Assembly: GCF_020524885.1 (NCBI RefSeq)
Contig: NZ_JAIVKJ010000001.1
Coordinates: forward strand, 1,302,001-1,366,000
DNA from: Microbulbifer elongatus
GTDB lineage: Bacteria > Pseudomonadota > Gammaproteobacteria > Pseudomonadales > Cellvibrionaceae
Length of the DNA stretch: 64,000 nt
Direction: 5' to 3'
Shown piece by piece: positions 8,161 to 16,155 of this stretch (position 1 is the stretch's first letter; every line of letters begins with the position of its first letter). The position numbers and the translations under genes are program-made. Under the pieces are notes generated by a model, which was given only the letters and a program-made list of their open reading frames with translations, made no database searches and was not told where the DNA came from.

Positions 8161-8967
8161 ATGAAGACGGTGGTGATAACAGGCAGTACCCGCGGCATCG
8201 GGCGCGGGCTTGCAGAAAATTTTCTGGCGAGTGGGTGTCGAGTAGTTATCAGCGCGCGGGCGCAGAGTAAGGTCGAAGAAGTGGTTACCGAGTTGCAGGG
8301 TATATACGGCGAAGAGGCGGTGGCCGGGATTGCCTGCGATATCACTTCGGAGGAGGCGCTTGCCAGGCTTTGGGCCTACGCGAGTAATGTGGGCCAGGTG
8401 GATATCTGGATCAATAACGCCGGCATGAGCATTGTACGTAAGTCTTTGTGGGAGCAGTCCGCGCAAGACTTGCGTCAGATAGTGGATACAAATCTGACGG
8501 GTTTGCTGCTGGCCTGCAAGGTCGCGCTGGCCGGGATGTTGAAGCAGGGGCACGGACAGATCTGGAATATGGAGGGGTTTGGCAGCACGGGCCAAACCAA
8601 TGCCGGTATGGCAGCCTACGGGGCCACCAAGCGAGCGCTCAACTACCTGACTGCCTCGCTGCAAAAAGAGGTGAAGGGGACGGATGTCCAGGTCAATACC
8701 TTGAGTCCCGGTATCGTGGTGACCGAGCTGCTGGTGGGTGATTATGATTTTTCATCCCCAGAGTGGCAGAAGACACGCAAGATTCTCAACATTCTTGGCG
8801 ATACCGTTGAAACCGTAACGCCATTTCTGGTGCGCGGCATGTTGAATGCCAAAAAATCCGGCAGTCGGGTCGCCTGGCTCACTGGGCGCAAAGCCTTCTG
8901 GCGTTTCCTGACGGCAGGCTTCAATAAGCGTGACCTTTTTGCCGAGTACGATTCCCATCTCGCCTGA
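8161..8967 (+). CDS. SDR resembling chlorophyll b reductase NOL/NYC1
   Basis: A 268-residue short-chain dehydrogenase with cofactor motif TGSTRGIG (7-14), DIWINNAG (81-88) and catalytic Ser142, Tyr153, Lys157. Beyond the generic SDR core it follows plant NOL/NYC1 closely from memory: GIACD, the NL.G.LL..K..L..M block, GQIWNMEGFGS, AAYGATKRAL, SLQKE, LSPGIVVTELL and a tail with ETV..FLV and WLTGRKAF. NOL reduces the 7-formyl group of chlorophyll b. A related tetrapyrrole carbonyl or vinyl group is a reasonable but unproven substrate here. ATG 8161 follows AGGAG. The paralogue is at 34870-35667. Confidence 0.8.
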   Translation: MKTVVITGSTRGIGRGLAENFLASGCRVVISARAQSKVEEVVTELQGIYGEEAVAGIACDITSEEALARLWAYASNVGQVDIWINNAGMSIVRKSLWEQSAQDLRQIVDTNLTGLLLACKVALAGMLKQGHGQIWNMEGFGSTGQTNAGMAAYGATKRALNYLTASLQKEVKGTDVQVNTLSPGIVVTELLVGDYDFSSPEWQKTRKILNILGDTVETVTPFLVRGMLNAKKSGSRVAWLTGRKAFWRFLTAGFNKRDLFAEYDSHLA

Positions 8968-9013
8968 TTTTGATTTTTCCAACGTCCAATAACTTCACAT
9001 TTGGGAGAAAGCT

Positions 9014-9763
9014 ATGAAGCTTGCCAAACTTGTCAGAGGTATCGGTCTTATCGTTGTTGCTTTTGTTTATCATATGCCCGCTATTGCGGATGCGCAGGCC
9101 GAAGTCGATGCGGCGATGACTTCGTCACCGTCGGTTAGAGTGTTCCAGAAGCGCGACTGGAGTGGGGTATCACTATTTTTCGGTTTTGAGCCTGCCCAGC
9201 CGGTTTCCTCAAAGGGCCTCATTATCTACCCGGGCGGCTTTGTGGATCCCCGTGCTTACGCGCCGCTGGCGCGTCACTTTGCCGAGCGCGGTTATCACGC
9301 CGCGGTGCTGACTTTGCCATTTAATTTTGGCCTGCTTGGTACTCACTATGCGAATTATCCAAAGCACCACTGGAAGGGCAAGGTCACCGGTTGGGCGATC
9401 GGTGGTCACTCACTGGGCGGTGTTGTCGCTGCCGATTATGCCAATGTCAACCGCGCTTCCTGGGATCGTGTCGATTCACTTTTCCTTCTCGCTGCCTATT
9501 CCAGTGACCTGGCTTATCTCAACACGCTGGATATTCCTGTGGTTTCCATCTGGGGCTCTGAGGATGGACTGACCACCGCGCAGGATATCGAAGACAGCAA
9601 AGCCCGCCTTCCTGCCCATACAAAGTATGTGCGCATCGACGGCGGTAACCATACTCAGTTTTATTACACCGATACGCTGCAGGATGGCGATAACCCGGCG
9701 CTCATTTCTCGTGAACAGCAGCAGGCAATCGTTGAGCAGGAGCTTGGTTTACTGTTGAATTGA
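9014..9763 (+). CDS. exported alpha/beta hydrolase
   Basis: A 249-residue protein with an N-terminal signal peptide (hydrophobic GIGLIVVAFVY, cleavage probably after about residue 26). The hydrolase core has the nucleophile elbow GGHSLGG, an Asp-bearing WGSEDGL strand and a late GGNHTQF His. Full length for the alpha/beta hydrolase_5 group. It likely cleaves an ester or similar bond in the periplasm. It follows the NOL-like SDR by 46 bases, behind GGGAG, and ends at a strong terminator, so the two form one unit. In this setting a phytyl or methyl ester of a porphyrin is a candidate substrate. The chlorophyllase signature GHSRGG is not present. Confidence 0.82.
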   Translation: MKLAKLVRGIGLIVVAFVYHMPAIADAQAEVDAAMTSSPSVRVFQKRDWSGVSLFFGFEPAQPVSSKGLIIYPGGFVDPRAYAPLARHFAERGYHAAVLTLPFNFGLLGTHYANYPKHHWKGKVTGWAIGGHSLGGVVAADYANVNRASWDRVDSLFLLAAYSSDLAYLNTLDIPVVSIWGSEDGLTTAQDIEDSKARLPAHTKYVRIDGGNHTQFYYTDTLQDGDNPALISREQQQAIVEQELGLLLN

Positions 9764-9803
9764 TAGTGCGCACGAATTAGTAGCTATCATCATTTGGCAA
9801 TGG

Positions 9804-9841
9804 CGCCGCACCCGCTGATTTCAGCAGGTGCGGCGTTTTTT
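9804..9841 (+). terminator. rho-independent terminator after the hydrolase gene
   Basis: CGCCGCACC pairs with GGTGCGGCG, with an inner GCTGA/TCAGC stem, followed by TTTTTT. It separates the SDR-hydrolase unit from the membrane protein gene. Confidence 0.9.
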
Positions 9842-9858
9842 CTGGGGGAGAATTTACC

Positions 9859-10560
9859 GTGCTTGGTTTCATGTTTTTACTGCTGGCGCTGGGGCATGTT
9901 GCGCTGTTTTTGTGGAGCCTGAGCCGGCCGCTCACGGGTTTCCCTGTGTGGTACCTGCGCTGTCTGCTGCTGGCTATGGCGCTAGACAATGTGATAATTG
10001 CCGTTGCCCCAGCGCTGGTGGATTCGTCCACCTATGCTGAGCTCAGCGTATTGCGCTTCTGGCTGCATGCGATTGTATTGCCGGGGTTACTGGTATTTGT
10101 CGCCAGTATTCTTTGCGATTACCTGACAGTTGCCGGGCTGCGCCGGGTGCTGCTGTGGGGTGCCTGGTTGCTGACCATCGCTGCTGTTACTTATGGTTAT
10201 CTCTATGAGCTGGCCAATCTGAATCTGGTGCGGGCTGAATTCTATCCGCGCATGGTCAGTACTGATGGGCAGCTGCCGTACGCCACCATTCTGGTCAATC
10301 TGCTGGTGATCGTCGCGGGCATCTGGATTTGGCGGAGAGCTGGATGGCCGTGGCTGTTTTTAGGGGCCGTACAGATCTTTGTGGTCAATGGTGCGGCGGC
10401 GGGCCAGGAGTGGGGCTTCATTGCCGGTAACCTTGCTGAACTCTTTTTTGTTGCGAGTCTCTTGGCCACTCTCAACCAGGCAATCGAGTCTCAACGGTCA
10501 GGTAACCTGCAGCACCAGAAAACCACGGTTGTGTCGGAGAGTTCGATGTCTGGTCATTGA
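9859..10560 (+). CDS. unknown polytopic membrane protein
   Basis: A 233-residue protein with about seven hydrophobic segments and a hydrophilic C-terminal tail from residue 210. No family is recognised. GTG 9859 is chosen because GGGGGAG sits 8 bases upstream; ATG 9871 is the alternative. It stands alone between two terminators and has its start only 17 bases after the preceding T-run, so its promoter must lie in or before the upstream gene, or it is expressed by read-through. No role can be assigned. Confidence 0.65.
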   Translation: MLGFMFLLLALGHVALFLWSLSRPLTGFPVWYLRCLLLAMALDNVIIAVAPALVDSSTYAELSVLRFWLHAIVLPGLLVFVASILCDYLTVAGLRRVLLWGAWLLTIAAVTYGYLYELANLNLVRAEFYPRMVSTDGQLPYATILVNLLVIVAGIWIWRRAGWPWLFLGAVQIFVVNGAAAGQEWGFIAGNLAELFFVASLLATLNQAIESQRSGNLQHQKTTVVSESSMSGH

Positions 10561-10582
10561 TAACCTGGTGTATTAGTAAATA

Positions 10583-10608
10583 AAAAGCCCGCTAAGTGCG
10601 GGCTTTTT
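10583..10608. terminator. bidirectional rho-independent terminator
   Basis: AAAAAGCCCGC-TAAGT-GCGGGCTTTTT. The symmetrical A and T runs let it end both the rightward membrane protein gene and the leftward MFS gene. Confidence 0.9.
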
Positions 10609-10641
10609 GTTGGCGATTCACCGTTGCGGTAAGGGCGGCGA

Positions 10642-11973
10642 CTATGCGGCGGCGTCACTTGCCAGTGGAGCGGGCTGCTGGCCTTGTGCAGTGCGCTTCT
10701 CCAGCAGGATGGCCCAGATCAATACCAGCAGCGCAACCCCGCTGAAAAACACAAAAGGCCCGGACTCGCGCCACGCGTCGAACAGGTAGCCGCCAGCCAC
10801 GCTGGCCACCAGAATACCCACCGCGCCGGACAAGGTGAAGAAGCCGATAACGGCGCCGCGATGGGATTCAGGGGCCTGCTGAGCGACCAGTACACCACTG
10901 GTAATAATGCAGCCAATTTCACCGAGGCCGATCAGCGCGGCGCACACAATCATGCCCGTAGTGAAGGGGTCGTGAATGAATATGGTGGAGCCATAACCAA
11001 TCGCGGAAATCAGCAGGGCGATAATCAGGGCGCGAATGCGGGTGATCTTGTCGGCGAGAATACCAAACAGCGGGGCGCCCATTAATGCGCAGCCCTGGGC
11101 GATCCCCACAATCATGCCTGCGCGGGCGAGAGCTTCGGCTCGGCTCATACCCATCTCTGCGGTACCGTAATTGGTAACCCATAGCGTAAAGAAGGTGCCC
11201 ACGATCATCAGGTTGCCGCGTGCTACAAATGACGCGCCATAGGCCAGCGCAATACTCGGGTCACGAGCGGCGTTCAGGCCGTTGCGAGTAATACTGATCA
11301 GGCTCTCGCTGTGCTCACTTTGCGCTCGCGCGGCCCCGGGTTTCAGGCCGAACAACATGAGGATGCCGGTGAGCAGCGACACCAGGGCGACGAGACTATA
11401 GGTCTGGATGCCGGCTTCATGTGCAGTTGCGCCGGATTTTTGCAGGATGGCGGGTAGCTGGAGCAGTAAGAACACACAGATCATCGCGCCGACGCCATTC
11501 ATAACGCCTTGTAGCCCGGTTGCGCGGCCGCGGCTCTCATCGCGGACATAGTCCGCAACCAGTGCCACGATAGTGGTGGTTACCGCTGCCAGTCCTACCG
11601 AATAGGCGAGTCGCACAAGCAACAGCTCGGTAACGTCCCGTGCATGCGGGTACATCGCAATGCCGGCAGACATCACCAAAAAACCGAATCCGGTTATAGG
11701 GCGGCGGCCGAACCGGTCGGAGAGGGGCCCAAATATGGCTACAGCGATGATGATGGCAATCTCCGCCCAGAAATTGAGCAGTCCACTGACCATACCGTGG
11801 CGTTCCGTTGGAATTCCGAGGAATTCCGTTAGCAAAAACGGTTGGCTCTGAGGGATGAAGGAGGCGAACATGATGGTCGCCAGACAAGCGAAGTAAAACG
11901 TGAGCACATTGGTGCCGGATACATCGTTTTCGAGCTTCAGACCGAAAAGCCGGTGTTCCTGTTGGTTTGCCAT
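10642..11973 (-). CDS. MFS transporter (module 1)
   Basis: A 443-residue twelve-helix major facilitator protein. The loop 2-3 signature GPLSDRFGRRP and a second GILADKITR mark the two halves. It is a clear paralogue of the MFS protein at 33437-34798: both share the ARGNL/SRGDL segment before NYGT/QYGT and the QQAPE..RGA.IGFF block near the C-terminus. It is divergent from a nitrilase-like gene across a putative GntR operator. It probably imports or exports a pathway intermediate such as a pyrrole-derived acid; substrate unknown. Confidence 0.85.
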   Translation of the reverse strand: MANQQEHRLFGLKLENDVSGTNVLTFYFACLATIMFASFIPQSQPFLLTEFLGIPTERHGMVSGLLNFWAEIAIIIAVAIFGPLSDRFGRRPITGFGFLVMSAGIAMYPHARDVTELLLVRLAYSVGLAAVTTTIVALVADYVRDESRGRATGLQGVMNGVGAMICVFLLLQLPAILQKSGATAHEAGIQTYSLVALVSLLTGILMLFGLKPGAARAQSEHSESLISITRNGLNAARDPSIALAYGASFVARGNLMIVGTFFTLWVTNYGTAEMGMSRAEALARAGMIVGIAQGCALMGAPLFGILADKITRIRALIIALLISAIGYGSTIFIHDPFTTGMIVCAALIGLGEIGCIITSGVLVAQQAPESHRGAVIGFFTLSGAVGILVASVAGGYLFDAWRESGPFVFFSGVALLVLIWAILLEKRTAQGQQPAPLASDAAA

Positions 11974-12067
11974 GGTGGCGCCTCGCGAAATTGGGGTAAG
12001 CGTACGTTCTGTGTTGGCTGCAAATTCTGCCTTGATGATACGGTTTCTGATGGTATTTGGATTTGGA

Positions 12068-12104
12068 TTGAAAAGATATAATGTTAGAGTTTTATAACAA
12101 TTGA
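12068..12104. promoter_or_regulatory. candidate GntR operator between MFS and nitrilase 1
   Basis: TTGAAAAGATATAA (12068-12081) is followed by AATGTTAGAG and TTTATAACAATTG, giving the core TATAACAAT. The first 14 bases recur exactly at 23523-23536 before the first TonB receptor gene. Confidence 0.5.
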
Positions 12105-12176
12105 TAGTAGTTTATCGGCATACAACCGTGCTCCCGCCCGCTCGGGAGGAAAGTATTCGCAGAGGCAGTTCGTAAA

Positions 12177-13889
12177 ATGAGCAATAAAACCATTCGTGTC
12201 GCAGCGGTTCAGTTCCATGTTGGTACCGACGTCAGCAAAAACCTGAGTACGGTATTACGTATGCTGGATAAGGCCGCAGAGGTGCAGCCAGACCTGGTCG
12301 TGCTGCCTGAGTTCTGCAATCACCTTTCCTGGTATGACAGCAAGGAGCACTGTGCAGAAGTGTCGGTGACCCTCGATGGCACTTTCTTGCAGTCGGTTGC
12401 GGAAAAGGCGCGGAGCCTGGCACTACATGTAGTGGTCAACTGCACCGTGCGCCGGGACGATGGAACCGTGACCGGATCCAGCCTGATGTACTCACCCGAG
12501 GGGCATTTGATTGCCGATAATACAAAGCAGATTTATATCGGCCACGAAAACGATTTTTTAGAGCCTGCGCAGGAACCGGGCCCGGTAGTGGAAACCTCTC
12601 TGGGGCGTTTTGGTTTGTATTCCTGTATGGATGGCGTCATCAACGAGCCTCCGCGCACTCTGGCGCTGCGGGGCGCGCAGGTGCTCTGCAACAGCCTGAA
12701 TTCCTTCGCCAGTGACGAAGGCTCACTGCATGTTCCGGTGCGTGCGCCAGAGAATCGGGTGTTTATCGTCGCCGCCAACAAAGTTGGCCCACTGGTGCCG
12801 GAGGAAATACTGGTCCCGGTTAGCGAGGCCACCGGCATTCCGCAGAAATTCCTTCATGGGGCGGGGGAGAGCCAGATTGTTGCGCCCGACGGTACGGTAC
12901 TGGCTTGTGCATCGATGGATCAGGAGGAGGTGGTGTACGCGGATATCGAGCCGGCACTGGCCGATGACAAGCATCGTCCGGATGGTACTGATGTTTTTAC
13001 CCGTCGTCGCCCGCAACTGTATGCGGCTATTGGTGATGACCCGGCCAAACAGAATTATCCTGCATGGCGTGGCGCGGCCTCGCTAGCCGCGGCGGTCATC
13101 GACCCGCACTGCGGTGGACGCGATGGATTGCGGGAAGTGGTCGCGCTCGCGCGAAATGCATTCCTCGGTGGCGCAAGGCTGGTGGCGGTACCTCCACTGA
13201 TGAGTGCGGAAACCATTGCCGGTGACATCCCGGCGGCACTGGATTTTGCGGGAGAAGTGGTCGAGACCCTTCGTCAATGTTGTAGCGAGGAAACCTACCT
13301 TTCGACGGCGCTGCCGCACCGCTGCGACGACGGTCTGAACCGCTACTGTGCGGTAATCATCGGTACTGACGGTATCCTGTTTAGCCAGGGGCAAGTGCAT
13401 CGCAGCGAGCGTTTTGCCTGGTCGGCCCCGGTGGCGGGCTTCGAAAATATTGAATTACCATTTGGCCGTGTCGCCGCGGTCACATCCGACGACAGCCTTT
13501 ACCCCGAGACCTTCCGCTTGCTGGCCATGGCAGGGGTGGACACTGCGGTGGTTCCGCTGGAGCCCCTGGAGGCCTGGGAGCTGCGTACGGGCCTGCTGGA
13601 GCGTTCGGCAGAAAACCGTATCAACCTGCTGGCGGCTGCGATTTCTTCGCCGCTGGGGCACGGTTTCGCGACGGCTCTGCAACGGGACTTTACAGTGCTT
13701 ACTCCCTGGGAGGAGCGGCCCTTCGATGGTCTACTGAGCCAGCCTGAACTCTATCGTATGGAAAACGGTCAGCAGCTGCTTGCGGTGACCTTGTATCCGG
13801 CTGCTGCGGAGAATAAAGAGGTTTCGCGGAACACAGACCTGGTGGCCAATCGTCCCTGGAAACTGTGCGCTGCCATCACCGCAAACTAA
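12177..13889 (+). CDS. two-domain carbon-nitrogen hydrolase (nitrilase family) 1
   Basis: A 570-residue protein, twice the usual family length. The N-terminal domain (1-280) has a complete Glu-Lys-Cys triad: Glu45 in VLPEF, Lys117 in DNTKQ and Cys150 in YSCMDG. The C-terminal half (about 300-560) has the nitrilase fold pattern, but its cysteine position is serine in TSDDSLYPE, so it is probably non-catalytic. It likely hydrolyses an amide or carbamoyl group, for example a maleamate half-amide; the substrate is inferred. A close paralogue is at 35848-37548. ATG 12177 leads a long rightward operon reaching at least 23408. Confidence 0.85.
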   Translation: MSNKTIRVAAVQFHVGTDVSKNLSTVLRMLDKAAEVQPDLVVLPEFCNHLSWYDSKEHCAEVSVTLDGTFLQSVAEKARSLALHVVVNCTVRRDDGTVTGSSLMYSPEGHLIADNTKQIYIGHENDFLEPAQEPGPVVETSLGRFGLYSCMDGVINEPPRTLALRGAQVLCNSLNSFASDEGSLHVPVRAPENRVFIVAANKVGPLVPEEILVPVSEATGIPQKFLHGAGESQIVAPDGTVLACASMDQEEVVYADIEPALADDKHRPDGTDVFTRRRPQLYAAIGDDPAKQNYPAWRGAASLAAAVIDPHCGGRDGLREVVALARNAFLGGARLVAVPPLMSAETIAGDIPAALDFAGEVVETLRQCCSEETYLSTALPHRCDDGLNRYCAVIIGTDGILFSQGQVHRSERFAWSAPVAGFENIELPFGRVAAVTSDDSLYPETFRLLAMAGVDTAVVPLEPLEAWELRTGLLERSAENRINLLAAAISSPLGHGFATALQRDFTVLTPWEERPFDGLLSQPELYRMENGQQLLAVTLYPAAAENKEVSRNTDLVANRPWKLCAAITAN

Positions 13890-13913
13890 TACTAAACACG
13901 GCGCGGTGTCTTA

Positions 13914-13927
13914 TTGAGAATTATCAA
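13914..13927. promoter_or_regulatory. FNR-like dyad upstream of RCCR-like 1
   Basis: TTGAG-AATT-ATCAA matches the FNR consensus at 9 of 10 positions and lies 65 bases before ATG 13992. It could give the RCCR-like gene and those downstream their own anaerobic or redox-linked promoter. Confidence 0.6.
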
Positions 13928-13991
13928 TGTGACGCCGTGTCGCCTTGCCCAAAATCCTACCCTAACAAGCGTAATTTATCCGGAGTCACTT

Positions 13992-14738
13992 ATGAGTGCA
14001 GTTTCACTGCCAGACGCGTTGGCCAGGAAAACCCGTGACCGGGTTATTGAAGCCTTCGGTCTCACGGAAGTTCATGCCGACGACAACGGACCGTATCTCA
14101 CTCTGGAAAGTCACGTGCCGATGGCGCAGGGCAAAGTGGGCGAGGTACGGGTCTACGAAGGTGGTCCGTTGCAGAAGATGGTGACCTGTGCGCTGGTGGT
14201 TCCCCAGATCGGACTCGACTCGCACATGTTATTCGCATTTACACCGAGCGAGAGCGCGGTGCCCCATTTTACGCTGGATTCTGTCGGCGCCGGGGAGCAC
14301 TGCGCTTTCCACCTTGACCTGGTGCCGCGTCTCGACCTCGGTGCGAACCTCGCCTACATGGACGAGGCCTATACGCCGTTAACCGAAACCTGCAAGGCAG
14401 CGCGTGCCATGGAAGGGTTGAGTCCTGCGCAACTGGATATCCGCCAGCTTGCGGTGATGTCACCCTGGATGCTGGTGCATCGCGCGACTCAGGATGCTTT
14501 TGCAAAGATTGATGACACGGTGAATGCCTACCTCGATCACTGGTTTTCCCTGGTGCAAAAGGGAATCAGCGATGAAGCGCTGGAAGCGGTGGATAGCGCT
14601 GCGCTGGCGGAAAGAGATTGTCGCAATCGCGCCATCATTTTCGACCCGGAAGTGGATAAGGTCTGGAATCAGATTGGCGGACTGATTGGTAGTGAAAGTA
14701 GTGAGGCGCTGCGCGCCCTGTTGAAAAACAACGGCTGA
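13992..14738 (+). CDS. red chlorophyll catabolite reductase-like protein 1
   Basis: A 248-residue protein without transit or signal sequence. By eye it follows plant RCCR, a ferredoxin-dependent reductase of the bilin reductase superfamily. Shared features are an acidic residue in the PHFTLDS strand (Asp96), then HLDLVPRLDLG (107-117), a MSPW segment (156-159) and the late block RDCRNRAIIFDPE (208-220), matching RCCR's ERRDKSFRRKSIE region. Asp96 falls where Arabidopsis RCCR has its catalytic-site Glu. It should reduce a linear tetrapyrrole or shorter pyrrole. ATG 13992 follows CGGAG; an upstream in-frame start at 13914 overlaps an FNR-like box and is rejected. Confidence 0.72.
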   Translation: MSAVSLPDALARKTRDRVIEAFGLTEVHADDNGPYLTLESHVPMAQGKVGEVRVYEGGPLQKMVTCALVVPQIGLDSHMLFAFTPSESAVPHFTLDSVGAGEHCAFHLDLVPRLDLGANLAYMDEAYTPLTETCKAARAMEGLSPAQLDIRQLAVMSPWMLVHRATQDAFAKIDDTVNAYLDHWFSLVQKGISDEALEAVDSAALAERDCRNRAIIFDPEVDKVWNQIGGLIGSESSEALRALLKNNG

Positions 14739-14860
14739 CGGTTTGTCCGGCAAAACTGCCGGGAGCTTATGCTGGGTAGCTAGTGCCGAGCAAAGAGTGC
14801 CGAGTAAAGAATCCGAGTGCGTTGTTCCGAGTAAAAAGAATAAAAGGGTAGGGGATGTCC

Positions 14861-16144
14861 ATGAAACTGACCGGTGAAATACTGCTTGAGGATATGAGTG
14901 AGGCAGAGCGTGCTCGAGCCGAAGTGGTTGAGTCCGTATTGCCCGCGGTGCGTGAGGCGGCCCGTGAAGTGGATGCCAATGCCCAGTTCCATATGCCACA
15001 TGTCCAGCGCTTCAGTGAAGCCGGCTTACTGGGTCTGATTATTCCCACGGAATACGGTGGACTTGGCGGCGGGCTGCGGGATCTTGCCGCTGCATGTTTT
15101 GCATTGGGTTCTGCCTGTCCCTCTACTGCGCTGGCATTTTTCTTCCACTGCAGCGCAGCGTCCCGCGGGTTATTGGCCATGGAGGCGCTGGATGCGGGCC
15201 TGTTTACGGAAGAAGAGTCCGTGCAAGTGCGGAATTTTGCGGAGCAGGTGCTTTATGGTATGGGGCGCGACGGCTACTGGTTCGCTAATTTTGCCAGTGA
15301 GTCGGTGAAGTCGGAAAAGGCCGCCGTCACCATTAGTACCGAAGCCCGCAAGGTCGAAGGCGGTTACCTTCTTAACGGCGTCAAATCGTTCGGTACCGGT
15401 ACGGGGGTTGCGGACAAGTATCTTGTTACCGCGAGTCTTGCCGGTTATGACACTGCAGAAGGGTTGTGTACCTTTTTCGTAGATCGCGATGGCGAAGGTG
15501 TGCGTCCGCGTGCACCCTGGGATGCGATCGGGATGCGAGGTACCAGCTCCGGTGGCATCGTTCTGGAAAATTATTTTGTCCCGGAGGAAAAGTCTCTGGC
15601 AATTCCCGGCGCGTTCACCCGCTGCATGCAGATGAGCCGCGGCAGTTTTGTTGGCAACCAGATGGCGGCCGTATGTGGCTATGCCGGCTCGGCACATACT
15701 GCCTACCAGAATGTGCTTAAACACCTGACGGAAAAGAAGTTTGCCGACACGGGCAAACCGATCGGGACCGCGCCCTATCAGCAGGAGCTGATTGGGAAAA
15801 TGATGGTCGATCTGCAGACTTCCCTGTTGTGGTTGCGCCGTCAGCTACAACTGGAAACCAGCGAGCCGCCAATTGCCAGCAAGCACGAAGTCGTGAAGCA
15901 ATGGCGCCTGTGCAAGGGCGTGGTGGCGGAATCCGGATTCCGAATCGCGGCCAATGCGCTCAAATCCAGCGGTACCTCGGGCACTATGGGCGACCCGGCT
16001 CGCTATTTGCGTGAAATGACCATGGGCATAGTGCAGGCGTTCCCCGCGGAACGCGGTCGCTTGATGGCGGCGCAGATGGAAGTGGAAGGTGCTGAGCAGA
16101 GCCTGTTCGGTGTTGGTGAAAAGGCTGTCGAGCAGCCGGCCTGA
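14861..16144 (+). CDS. acyl-CoA dehydrogenase-fold flavoprotein
   Basis: A 427-residue protein with the N-terminal helical domain (LLGLIIPTEYGGLGGG, about 53-68), the central beta domain (GVKSFGTGTGV, GMRGTSSGG) and a C-terminal helical domain. The usual EGT motif with the catalytic Glu is missing: the corresponding region reads REMTMGIVQAFPAERG. It may therefore be a flavin monooxygenase of the DszC/HpaB-like group D, or a dehydrogenase with a relocated base. The flavin reductase at 4212 would suit the first option. ATG 14861 is chosen over 14855 because AGGGG precedes it at proper spacing. It follows RCCR-like 1 in the operon. Confidence 0.78.
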   Translation: MKLTGEILLEDMSEAERARAEVVESVLPAVREAAREVDANAQFHMPHVQRFSEAGLLGLIIPTEYGGLGGGLRDLAAACFALGSACPSTALAFFFHCSAASRGLLAMEALDAGLFTEEESVQVRNFAEQVLYGMGRDGYWFANFASESVKSEKAAVTISTEARKVEGGYLLNGVKSFGTGTGVADKYLVTASLAGYDTAEGLCTFFVDRDGEGVRPRAPWDAIGMRGTSSGGIVLENYFVPEEKSLAIPGAFTRCMQMSRGSFVGNQMAAVCGYAGSAHTAYQNVLKHLTEKKFADTGKPIGTAPYQQELIGKMMVDLQTSLLWLRRQLQLETSEPPIASKHEVVKQWRLCKGVVAESGFRIAANALKSSGTSGTMGDPARYLREMTMGIVQAFPAERGRLMAAQMEVEGAEQSLFGVGEKAVEQPA

Positions 16145-16155
16145 GCGGGGACGCC

